Assembly: GCA_016208525.1 (NCBI GenBank) | Contig: JACQYJ010000014.1 | Coordinates: 1-21,654, forward strand | DNA length: 21,654 nt | Direction of reading: 5' to 3' | Source of the DNA: Deltaproteobacteria bacterium | GTDB taxonomy: Bacteria > Desulfobacterota > JAENJC01 | Shown: in pieces, positions 13,215-19,828 of the stretch | Numbering within the stretch: the first letter of the stretch is position 1 | How the letters are laid out: every line of letters begins with the position of its first letter | The notes under the pieces: model-generated | What the model was told of the DNA's origin: nothing | The model's database searches: none | The model's input: only the letters and a program-made list of their open reading frames with translations | Position numbers and translations under genes: made by a program

Positions 13215-14522
13215 TTATGCCTTTCCACCTGCCTGTAAATCTTCAACAAAATATTTATTCCCGTTATCCAAAGCGCAGAAGCTCCCGCACATTGTGCATG
13301 TGTCGTCCTTCTCCGGCGTCCTGGAGGCCCTTATCTTCCTTGCCTCATCCCCAAAGAGACCGATGGAGAACTGCTCGTCCCAGCGCCTTTCCCTCCTTGC
13401 CTTTGACATCGCCATCTCCCTTTCTCTCCTGTCCTTGTATTTGGAGATGTCACCGATATGGGCGGCAAGCCTCGTGGCCCTTACGCCTTCCCTGACGTCG
13501 GCCTCATCAGGCAATGCTATGTGCTCAGCAGGGGTGATGTAGCAGATCAGGTCTGCGCCAAACCTGGCTGATGAGGCAGCGCCTATGGCTGCTGTGATAT
13601 GGTCGTAACCTGCTCCTATATCAGTAGGCAGTGGTCCCAGCATATAGTAAGGCGCGTCGTTGGACATCCTCTTCTGAAGTATTATGTTTGCCTCTATCTC
13701 GTCCAATGGAATATGCCCCGGCCCCTCCACCATCATCTGGCACCCCATTTGCCGACCTATATCTGACAATTCGCAGTTAATGACAAGCTCCTGGATCTGG
13801 GCTCTGTCTGATGAGTCGTGGATGGCGCCTGCCCGGAGGCCGTTTCCGAGGCTTAGGACTACATCATGCTTCTTCAGTATATCCACGACCCTGTCAAACT
13901 TCTCATAAAGTGGGTTTTCTCTGTTGTTTGCAAGCATCCAGCCCACCATTGAGGCCCCTCCCTTTGAAACGAGGCCGCCGTATCTGTATCCCTGCTTTTT
14001 CAGCCTCTCTATCGTGTATAAATTAATCCCGCAGTGGATGGCCATAAAGGCTATCCCGTCCTGGCATTGCCTTTCTATTACCTCAAAGAGCATCTCCTCC
14101 GTGAGCCTGTTCGGGTCGTGGTACTTCTTTGATGCCTCGCAGAAAGCCTGATAAAGAGGTACCGTCCCGACCGGGAGGTTGGTTGACTTCAATACTTCCC
14201 GCCTCACCATATCCAAATCTCCGCCGACGGAAAGTTCCATCAGGGTGTCTGCCCCTTCCTCCTCGGCTATCCTGGCCTTCCTGCATTCCGCTTCAATGTC
14301 TATAATGTCAGATGAGGTCCCGATGCTGGCATTAACCTTTGTCCTTAAGCCTTTGCCGATACCAACCATCCTGCTCTTTCTATTGGTATTGTTTGGGATC
14401 ACGACCTTTCCTGTAGATATCATGTCCCTAACATATTCATCCGTAACGCCCTCCGCATGAGCCACAGTTATCATCTCTTTAGTGATTATTCCCTGTCTTG
14501 CAAATTCCATCTGTGTTGACAT
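13215..14522 (-). CDS. ThiC-family radical SAM enzyme; candidate 5-hydroxybenzimidazole synthase BzaF
   Basis: A 435-residue ThiC-family protein. ThiC turns aminoimidazole ribotide into the thiamin pyrimidine; its paralogue BzaF turns the same substrate into 5-hydroxybenzimidazole, a cobamide lower ligand. Cluster-binding cysteines are C409, C412 and C416 (CTMCGSFC). Family blocks are VGTVPLYQA, VEGPGHIPLDEIEAN and GAGYDHITAAIGAA. Positions that differ from typical ThiC are VNASIG (usually VNANIG), LSLGNGLRAGAI (usually GDGLRPG) and PLPTDIGAGYDH (usually TDIAPGYDH). Together with its place among cobT, cobS, cobU and cobB, and no TPP riboswitch upstream, this favours BzaF. True ThiC remains possible. 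The ATG has GGAG six bases upstream. Confidence 0.93.
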   Translation of the reverse strand: MSTQMEFARQGIITKEMITVAHAEGVTDEYVRDMISTGKVVIPNNTNRKSRMVGIGKGLRTKVNASIGTSSDIIDIEAECRKARIAEEEGADTLMELSVGGDLDMVRREVLKSTNLPVGTVPLYQAFCEASKKYHDPNRLTEEMLFEVIERQCQDGIAFMAIHCGINLYTIERLKKQGYRYGGLVSKGGASMVGWMLANNRENPLYEKFDRVVDILKKHDVVLSLGNGLRAGAIHDSSDRAQIQELVINCELSDIGRQMGCQMMVEGPGHIPLDEIEANIILQKRMSNDAPYYMLGPLPTDIGAGYDHITAAIGAASSARFGADLICYITPAEHIALPDEADVREGVRATRLAAHIGDISKYKDRREREMAMSKARRERRWDEQFSIGLFGDEARKIRASRTPEKDDTCTMCGSFCALDNGNKYFVEDLQAGGKA

Positions 14523-14562
14523 CTCCTTCTCCTTTATTGAATTAATAAATTTGAGTAACGCC

Positions 14563-14634
14563 CCCTCGCTCCCCCTCTTAAATTAAGAGGGGGATGGGGG
14601 GAGTTAAAACTCTTCTCTGTGTCTCAGTCTCTCT
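14563..14634. repeat. CCCCCTCTTAA palindrome plus half of a CTCTGNG element after cobB
   Basis: CCCCCTCTTAAATTAAGAGG palindrome at about 14575-14595, then a degenerate half-arm TCTTCTCTGTGTCTCAGTCT at 14610-14634. The block starts two bases after the premature cobB stop, so repeat activity may be connected with loss of the cobB end. Confidence 0.7.
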
Positions 14635-14636
14635 GG

Positions 14637-15731
14637 CTAATTAGTTACAAGCCTTTTTGCCCACTCCATATTGCTTCCAAAATGCTCAACAATCCCCTCC
14701 GTCAGGTACATGAAGCCGCCGCACTCGGCGTATATTTTACCGCCTGATTCAGCGAAGTTTTTGATCGAATCCATCATGGACACGTTGGCAGACAACCTTT
14801 CTGCATAGAGTTCAGGGTATCCACCTCCTATGTATAACCCTGCAATAGCTTCAGGAAGCGCCTTCTCTGCAAGGGGACTGAAGAAGACCAGGTCTGCACC
14901 AAGGTCTCGAAGGATGTCAAAGTTATCTTCGTAGTAAAAGGAGAAGGCATGGTCACGGGCAATGGCAATCCGCACCCCATCCCCTCCCCAACCCTCCCCT
15001 TGAAGGGGCGGGAGTTTCCCCTCTCCCTCAGGGAGAGGGTCAGGGTGAGGGTGGGATTTCGCAATTTCCAACAGCCCATCCATATCCACATTTTTTTCAA
15101 CCACATTCGCCAGATTGTCTACAAAGGTCGGCGAAAAACCATCCTCAGCAGTTACAAGCCCAAGATGCCTCTCAGGCATTGCCAGTCCCTCATCCCTTGG
15201 AATAAAACCCAGTGCTTTGGCCTTGCAATGGGACTCTACGGTCTCTCTGAGCATATTCTTATGTCTTTCGCTTCCGACCCTATTGAAGACGACCCCGGCA
15301 ATGGTTATGTCTTTGTCAAACTTCTCAAATCCAGATATCAGCGCCGCTGCGCTCCTCGCCATGCTCCTGGCATCAACCACAAGTATCACGGTTGAGCCTG
15401 TCCATTTAGCAATCTGGGCGCTGCTTCCATCCTCTGGCTTCCCGTTAACACCATCGAAGAGTCCCATGACTCCTTCGATGACAGATATGTCAGACCCATT
15501 ACAGGCTTTTTCAAAGGACGAGACCACATAATCCTTGGATAGCATCCACCCATCAAGGTTCCTCGACGCCCTGCCGCATACAGCGGTATGGTGCCCAGGG
15601 TCAATAAAATCCGGCCCTACCTTGAACGGCTGGATAATAAGGCCCCTCTTGCGTAGGGCTGCCATAATCCCAAGCGATATTGTTGTTTTGCCGGAGCCGC
15701 TGGACGGCGCTGCAATGAGAATTGATTTCAA
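14637..15731 (-). CDS. cobB: Cobyrinate a,c-diamide synthase, C-terminally truncated
   Basis: CobB/CbiA amidates the a and c side chains of the corrin ring using glutamine and ATP. Here it is 364 residues; family members are usually about 450-460. The N-terminal ATPase is intact: APSSGSGKTTISLGI (8-22), KVGPDFIDPGHH (37-48), SVIEGVMGLFDG (83-94), VVDARSMARS. The amidotransferase part begins at about 253 and includes the nucleophile C337 in IYAECGGFMYLTEG, but after about residue 347 the sequence departs from the family and stops, so the region with the catalytic histidine is missing. Residues about 227-251 (HPHPDPLPEGEGK and on) are an in-frame repeat insertion. The start is TTG. Glutamine-dependent activity is doubtful. 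Confidence 0.88.
   Translation of the reverse strand: MKSILIAAPSSGSGKTTISLGIMAALRKRGLIIQPFKVGPDFIDPGHHTAVCGRASRNLDGWMLSKDYVVSSFEKACNGSDISVIEGVMGLFDGVNGKPEDGSSAQIAKWTGSTVILVVDARSMARSAAALISGFEKFDKDITIAGVVFNRVGSERHKNMLRETVESHCKAKALGFIPRDEGLAMPERHLGLVTAEDGFSPTFVDNLANVVEKNVDMDGLLEIAKSHPHPDPLPEGEGKLPPLQGEGWGGDGVRIAIARDHAFSFYYEDNFDILRDLGADLVFFSPLAEKALPEAIAGLYIGGGYPELYAERLSANVSMMDSIKNFAESGGKIYAECGGFMYLTEGIVEHFGSNMEWAKRLVTN
14977..15058. repeat. Repeat inserted in frame within cobB
   Basis: A GC-rich palindromic stretch (CCCTCTCCCTCAGGGAGAGG and flanking CCCCTCCCC-type runs) read on the minus strand as HPHPDPLPEGEGK...GEGWGG. It lies at the junction between the ATPase and amidotransferase domains, a flexible site that tolerates extra residues. 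Confidence 0.85.
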
Positions 15732-15757
15732 TTGTACCCTTTTTACTGCAAATGCTT

Positions 15758-15832
15758 TTGTCCACAGATTGCACAGATTATAAATGCGTAAAGATGGTTT
15801 TATCTGTGTAAATCTGTGTCATCTGTGGATAA
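15758..15832. repeat. CACAGATT-family palindrome between the DUF711 gene and cobB
   Basis: Arms are TGTCCACAGATTGCACAGAT and the facing TCTGTGTCATCTGTGGATA. It starts eight bases after the DUF711 stop and ends 26 bases before the cobB start. The 9-base word AATGCTTTT flanks it directly at 15751-15759 and 15834-15842. Confidence 0.85.
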
Positions 15833-15840
15833 AAATGCTT

Positions 15841-17202
15841 TTAGTTCTTCATCCCCTGAATAGGAGCCGGTATCCTGCCGCCCCTGTCAATAAACTCCTT
15901 TGAACTCAGCCTGCTTACAGGTATTATCGGGGCCTCTCCAAGAAGTCCGCCGAAGTGGACCATGTCCCCCACCTTCTTCCCTGGGACAGGTATTATCCTT
16001 ACCGCAGTTGTCTTATTGTTAATGACGCCAATGGCTGCCTCATCGGCAATGATGGCCGAGATCGTCTCTGCGGATGTATCTCCTGGGATGGCTACCATGT
16101 CAAGACCCACAGAGCAGACGGCTGTCATTGCCTCCAGCTTCTCAATGAATAGAACACCTTCCCTTGCCGCTCTTATCATCCCCTGGTCTTCACTGACAGG
16201 GATAAAGGCGCCGGAGAGACCCCCCACGTAAGAGGATGCAAAGGCCCCGCCCTTCTTCATGGCGTCGTTCAAAAGGGCAAGGGCTGCCGTGCTCCCCGGC
16301 GCTCCAACCCTTTCAATCCCCATAGCCTCCAGAATCTCCGCCACAGAGTCCCCTATAGCCGGGGTAGGGGCCAGAGATACGTCAAGTATTCCAAATTCAA
16401 CGTTCAACCTCCTGGATATCTCACGTCCCACCAGCTCTCCCATCCTTGTGATCTTGAACCCTACCTTCTTTATTATCTCGGCAATCTCGCCCAGGTCTTT
16501 CCCTTTGGCCTCTTTAACCGCTGCCCTTATCACCCCAGGACCGCTAACGCCGACATTTACCACACACTCCGGTTCTCCAACTCCATGAAAGGCGCCCGCC
16601 ATAAAAGGGTTGTCGTCAACCGCATTAGCAAATACCACCAGCTTCGCGCAGCCGAGACCGTCTTTATCTGCGGTCAGCCTTGCAGCCTCTTTTATCACTT
16701 GCCCCATCTTCTTTACGGCATCCATATTTATACCGGCCCTTGTGGATGCGATGTTTACCGATGAGCAGACCCTCTCAGTTATCGCAAGCGCCTCCGGTAT
16801 CGCCTCTATCAAGGCAATATCCTGAGTAGTAAAACCCTTCTGAACCAGAGACGAAAATCCGCCGATGAAGTTCACACCGACCCTCTTGGCCGCCTCGTCA
16901 AGACAGGTAGCAATGTAAATGAAGTCATCCTTGTGCCCTCCTGCAACGACCTGAGATATGGGGGTAATAGAGACCCTTGTGTTCACAATAGGAATCCCGT
17001 AGTCCATCTCGATCCCCTTGGCGGTCTCCCGGAGCTTCCCTGCCAGCCGCTCGATCTTGGCGATTACCCGCTCACCAACCACCTTCACATCAGGGTGGGA
17101 GCAGTCCAGCAGCGATATCCCCATAGTCACGGTTCGTACATCCAGGGACTCTTGCTCTATCATCTCTATGGTTTCTAAAATCTCTTCAGGTGAAATGGTC
17201 AT
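15841..17202 (-). CDS. DUF711 / PFL family protein (UPF0210)
   Basis: A 453-residue protein of the DUF711 family, which has a fold related to pyruvate formate-lyase and glycyl-radical enzymes but no established reaction. Length is normal for the family. Visible blocks include VRTVTMGISLLDC (22-34), YGIPIVNTRVSITP (68-81), FIGGFSSLVQKG, FHGVGEPECVVNVGVSGPG, LAPTPAIGDSVAEILE and IIADEAAIGVINNKTTAVR. The ATG has GAGGAG five bases upstream. It follows an ACT-domain gene (UPF0237), the partner seen in many Gram-positive and other genomes, so the two probably act together, with the ACT domain likely sensing an amino acid. The pair lies inside a cobamide cluster, which may be coincidence. Confidence 0.92.
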   Translation of the reverse strand: MTISPEEILETIEMIEQESLDVRTVTMGISLLDCSHPDVKVVGERVIAKIERLAGKLRETAKGIEMDYGIPIVNTRVSITPISQVVAGGHKDDFIYIATCLDEAAKRVGVNFIGGFSSLVQKGFTTQDIALIEAIPEALAITERVCSSVNIASTRAGINMDAVKKMGQVIKEAARLTADKDGLGCAKLVVFANAVDDNPFMAGAFHGVGEPECVVNVGVSGPGVIRAAVKEAKGKDLGEIAEIIKKVGFKITRMGELVGREISRRLNVEFGILDVSLAPTPAIGDSVAEILEAMGIERVGAPGSTAALALLNDAMKKGGAFASSYVGGLSGAFIPVSEDQGMIRAAREGVLFIEKLEAMTAVCSVGLDMVAIPGDTSAETISAIIADEAAIGVINNKTTAVRIIPVPGKKVGDMVHFGGLLGEAPIIPVSRLSSKEFIDRGGRIPAPIQGMKN

Positions 17203-17211
17203 GTTAACTCC

Positions 17212-17284
17212 TCAAGGATGAAGGCTGAAGGATGAGGGCTGAAATTACTTGATTTAATTCATCCTTCATCCCTTATCCCTCAGC
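17212..17284. repeat. GGATGAAGGCTGA inverted repeat between ACT and DUF711 genes
   Basis: Left arm AAGGATGAAGGCTGAAGGAT, right arm TCATCCTTCATCCCTTATCC; each arm is itself built from short direct repeats. It starts eight bases after the ACT-gene stop and ends nine bases before the DUF711 start, sparing its ribosome site. Confidence 0.8.
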
Positions 17285-17292
17285 CTTATAGT

Positions 17293-17574
17293 TTAGATTC
17301 TGTGCATGTACTTAAATATCTCTTCATGCTGGGCATGTATCTTAAGTCTCAGCTCCTTTCCCTTCTCCTCCAGCAGCTTCTTCAAATCGCCGAAGTCAAT
17401 GGCGGCCTTTGTTATATCTGTGAGCATAGTCATGGCAAAGATATCTCCCCCCATGACCTTCTGGTTAATGTCCAGGATGTTCACATTCTGCTTCGCCAGA
17501 AGCCCTGCTACATCAGCGACGATCCCGACCCTGTCAGGGCCGATAACTGTAACTACTACTCTTGATTCGCTCAT
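17293..17574 (-). CDS. ACT-domain protein (UPF0237)
   Basis: A 93-residue protein made of a single ACT domain: VVVTVIGPDRVGIVADVAGLLAKQ (6-29 in outline), NVNILDINQKVMGGDIFAMTML and a C-terminal helix. ACT domains bind amino acids or similar ligands and form dimers. This family is regularly encoded next to DUF711, as here, and resembles the glycine-cleavage regulator GcvR. No DNA-binding domain is present. The ATG has a strong GGAGG five bases upstream. Confidence 0.92.
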   Translation of the reverse strand: MSESRVVVTVIGPDRVGIVADVAGLLAKQNVNILDINQKVMGGDIFAMTMLTDITKAAIDFGDLKKLLEEKGKELRLKIHAQHEEIFKYMHRI

Positions 17575-17595
17575 ACAGACCTCCTAAAATTCATT

Positions 17596-17762
17596 GATGG
17601 GTTTCGTTTCACTCCACCCATCCTTTATTTTCAGCTTCTTTGCTCCGAAAATAGTTCCTCATAACGCCCCCTGACCCCCTCTTAATCTTAAGAGGGGGAA
17701 CTTTAAACCTCCCCTCTTAGGTTAAGAGAGGATTTATACCCGGAGGGTATTGAGGGGAGTTA
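17596..17762. repeat. Repeat block upstream of the ACT gene
   Basis: A 7-bp stem hairpin GATGGGT...ACCCATC (17596-17622), followed at 17668-17762 by CCCCCTCTTAATCTTAAGAG and CTCCCCTCTTAGGTTAAGAG palindromes. The second pair repeats the order seen at 8617-8668. This is most of the 305-base gap between the ACT gene and the antitoxin gene; the remainder holds the toxin-antitoxin promoter and a GTGAGCC-AAA-GGCTCAT hairpin. Confidence 0.75.
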
Positions 17763-17818
17763 GCCTAATAAATTTTATCCCGCTTTGTGAGCCAAAGGCT
17801 CATGGATTGTTCATAAAT

Positions 17819-17857
17819 TTGACATCCGACACCGTTTGTATTACATTTAAATACAAA
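17819..17857 (+). promoter_or_regulatory. Toxin-antitoxin promoter with overlapping operator
   Basis: TTGACA (17819-17824), a 17-base spacer, TACATT (17842-17847). An inverted repeat TTTGTATT (17835-17842) / AATACAAA (17850-17857) with a seven-base centre straddles the -10 box. This fits the usual autoregulation, where the ribbon-helix-helix antitoxin with its toxin represses the operon. Confidence 0.75.
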
Positions 17858-17879
17858 ATACCTTGGAGGTGTCAATAAA

Positions 17880-18110
17880 ATGAGTAAAGCAATTTCCCTT
17901 AGGCTTCCCGATGAACTTCAGGAAGAGGTCGAGAAGAAGGCCCGGCTTCATCACCGTTCATTCTCAAAGCAGATCGAAAAATACGTAACCGACGGGCTTA
18001 TCCTTGAGGACAACCCCGACCTTTCCCTTTCTTTCGTTTCCGACATCAAGGAGGCCGTGTACGAAATTAAGGCCGGAAAGGGCGTTCCATACAAAGTCGG
18101 GAGACACTAA
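17880..18110 (+). CDS. Antitoxin, ribbon-helix-helix type
   Basis: A 76-residue protein. The N-terminus KAISLRLPDELQEEVEKKAR followed by HRSFSKQIEKYV is a ribbon-helix-helix DNA-binding domain as in ParD-like antitoxins. The acidic C-terminal part (LEDNPDLSLSFVSDIKEAVYE) would wrap the toxin. The ATG has GGAGG ten bases upstream. It is followed one base after its stop by the toxin start, so the two are co-translated, and it is read from an operator-containing promoter. Confidence 0.9.
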   Translation: MSKAISLRLPDELQEEVEKKARLHHRSFSKQIEKYVTDGLILEDNPDLSLSFVSDIKEAVYEIKAGKGVPYKVGRH

Positions 18111-18111
18111 T

Positions 18112-18399
18112 TTGCCCATCTCGCTGATTGCCGCTCCAAAATTCTTAAAGCTAAAGAAAAAACTTCCTGATAAATTGCAGGAAGAACTTGATAATCAGAT
18201 TGCCGCATTACTCAATGAACCGGAAACCGGCGAACTCAAAAAGGGAGACCTTGCGGGTATCCGTGTACTCAAGTTTAAATTTCACTCACAGCAGATTCTG
18301 CTGGCCTACCAATACGACAAGCAGGAGGAGATTATATACCTCCTTGCCGTTGGTTCCCATGAAAAAGTATTTACACTGATTGTCCATTCACCAGCCTAA
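18112..18399 (+). CDS. Toxin, RelE/ParE superfamily (ParE-like)
   Basis: A 95-residue protein with a RelE/ParE-type core: KFLKLKKKLPDKLQEELDNQ, EPETGELKKGDLAGIRVLKF, ILLAYQYDKQEEIIYLLAVGSHE. The family either cleaves ribosome-bound mRNA or inhibits gyrase; the sequence does not decide. I place the start at TTG 18112, one base after the antitoxin stop, with GGAG nine bases upstream; a longer frame starts at 18004 but lies inside the antitoxin gene. The C-terminus after GSHEK (VFTLIVHSPA) departs from the usual GxHENFY ending and overlaps the convergent cobC gene by 29 bases, so the native tail may have been lost at insertion. Confidence 0.85.
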   Translation: MPISLIAAPKFLKLKKKLPDKLQEELDNQIAALLNEPETGELKKGDLAGIRVLKFKFHSQQILLAYQYDKQEEIIYLLAVGSHEKVFTLIVHSPA

Positions 18400-18988
18400 C
18401 CACTGCCGTCCCATCATAAAAATCAATAATATTCAGGCATCCATAGTCCTGCTCAAGCCTGAAGAAGTTTTCAAGCGGGAGATTAAGGGCGTGGCAGAGG
18501 ATAACGCGGTTCACACCGCCGTGGGCAACGATTACTGCACTTTCACCCCTGTGCCTTGAAACTATCTCACTCAGCGCAGGGATAACCCTTGCCGCTACAT
18601 CCCGGAGGGATTCTCCGCCCTCTTTAATTCTATAGTTGATCAGGTCTTCAAACCTGACATGGGACTCATCAGGAAAGCGTTCGTGGACCTCATTGAAGGT
18701 TAGCCCTTCCCACCTTCCTGCTGCGACCTCCTTCAATCTTGCATCAGCTACAGGGGATATGCTGTGCCTGTTAGCAATAGCTTCCGCTCCTCTGATTGTC
18801 CTTCTCAGATCGCTGGAGTAAATCCCTTTTATCGGCTCATCACTCAGCCTGTCAGCCACGACCTTCATCTGAGAGATGCCTCGTTCAGTCAAATCTATAT
18901 CAATGTGGCCGTTATAACGGAATTCTCCCTTATGGTTGGTAACCTCGCCATGTCTGACGAGAAAAAGCCTTGTTGCCCTGTAGTCCAT
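18371..18988 (-). CDS. cobC: Histidine phosphatase, probable alpha-ribazole phosphatase
   Basis: A 205-residue phosphoglycerate-mutase-like phosphatase. The catalytic motif is LVRHGE (R12-H13-G14-E15), with arginine in SSDLRRT (R62), E87 in RLKEVAAGRWEG, and the second histidine H156 in VIVAHGGVNRV. Placed between cobS and cobT on one side and other cob genes on the other, it most likely removes the phosphate from alpha-ribazole phosphate (or adenosylcobalamin phosphate) in nucleotide-loop assembly. Other phosphatase roles are possible from sequence alone. It starts two bases after cobS ends. Its last codons overlap the toxin gene on the opposite strand. Confidence 0.9.
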   Translation of the reverse strand: MDYRATRLFLVRHGEVTNHKGEFRYNGHIDIDLTERGISQMKVVADRLSDEPIKGIYSSDLRRTIRGAEAIANRHSISPVADARLKEVAAGRWEGLTFNEVHERFPDESHVRFEDLINYRIKEGGESLRDVAARVIPALSEIVSRHRGESAVIVAHGGVNRVILCHALNLPLENFFRLEQDYGCLNIIDFYDGTAVVRLVNGQSV

Positions 18989-18990
18989 AC

Positions 18991-19734
18991 CTATACCTTA
19001 ATCACACAGACCATTAACATCAGCAGTTCGCTTAACTCCCCGCCAAACCCCAACATATCCCCGGTAATCCCACCTATCCTTTTTTTGAAATAACTTTTCA
19101 TTCCAAGACCCAGCAGGAGGGTTGCAAGGACGATCAACAGACCGATAGATTTTAGTGTAACCCATGATATAACAATTGTAAGGAGGCTGGCGACAATAAC
19201 CTCCCTCTTTGTGACATACTCTGTAAACGGTTTCCCAAGGCCAGCCCCTTCACGAGCGTATCCTGAGCCATAAACCATGATGACCGATGCCCATCTTCCG
19301 AGGACAGGCATAAGGATAAGGCCTCCAATCCTTGCATCTCCACTTAGAGATCCTATGGCGGCATATTTCAGGAGGAGGAGGAGAACGAGGGTCACAACCC
19401 CAATCGCCCCAATAGTACTCTCCTTCATTATCTTAAGGGCATGCTCTCTATCCCGTCCACCAACCAGGCCGTCCACTGTGTCTACAAGGCCGTCCAGATG
19501 GAAACCGCCGTACATGGCAATGTATGAGGCCAGAAGCAGGGCTGAAGAAAAGTTGGATGGGAAGAGCCTTGAATAAGCAATATCGAGAGCCGCAACCAGA
19601 AGGCCCAGGACAAAGCCGACGACTGGAAAATATGCCATGCTCTTTCCCAGGGATTCCGAAGTTGCCTCCACGCTCCTTTTTATGGGGATTATGGTAAGGA
19701 ACTGCCAGGCTGTTATGAACTGTTTCAAGAGCAA
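18991..19734 (-). CDS. cobS: Adenosylcobinamide-GDP ribazoletransferase
   Basis: CobS joins adenosylcobinamide-GDP to alpha-ribazole (phosphate), the final assembly step of cobamides, in the membrane. It is 247 residues with about six or seven hydrophobic helices. The metal and substrate motif is GGFHLDGLVDTVDGL (76-90, with D81, D85, D88), and the C-terminal GGITGDMLGFGGELSE is also diagnostic. The start is uncertain: TTG at 19734, or TTG two codons later (19728), which has a better-spaced AAGG. The gap to cobT holds a gene-less CGCAAAG palindrome. Confidence 0.95.
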   Translation of the reverse strand: MLLKQFITAWQFLTIIPIKRSVEATSESLGKSMAYFPVVGFVLGLLVAALDIAYSRLFPSNFSSALLLASYIAMYGGFHLDGLVDTVDGLVGGRDREHALKIMKESTIGAIGVVTLVLLLLLKYAAIGSLSGDARIGGLILMPVLGRWASVIMVYGSGYAREGAGLGKPFTEYVTKREVIVASLLTIVISWVTLKSIGLLIVLATLLLGLGMKSYFKKRIGGITGDMLGFGGELSELLMLMVCVIKV

Positions 19735-19741
19735 AACCTTT

Positions 19742-19819
19742 TTTACCGCAAAGGCGCTAAGGTTGCAAAGGAAAGTTTATAAAGGCTGCTAACTTTGCGT
19801 TCTTTGCGTCTTCGCGGTT
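19742..19819. repeat. Gene-less CGCAAAG palindrome between cobT and cobS
   Basis: Arms ACCGCAAAGGCGCTAAGGTT (left) and CTTTGCGTTCTTTGCGTCTT with CGCGGTT (right), separated by about 20 bases. It is the same family as the arms of the GxxExxY unit (1771-2214), but without the gene. It starts nine bases after the cobT stop and ends seven bases before the cobS TTG. Confidence 0.88.
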
Positions 19820-19828
19820 GCTTTGAAT

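Noticed and set aside
14523..14636. A TPP riboswitch upstream of the thiC-like gene
   Set aside because: The gap holds only a CCCCCTCTTAA palindrome and the ribosome site; the conserved thi-box words are not seen.
18004..18111. A longer N-terminus for the toxin
   Set aside because: It lies entirely within the antitoxin gene in another frame; the TTG after the antitoxin stop has a GGAG site and gives the usual family length.
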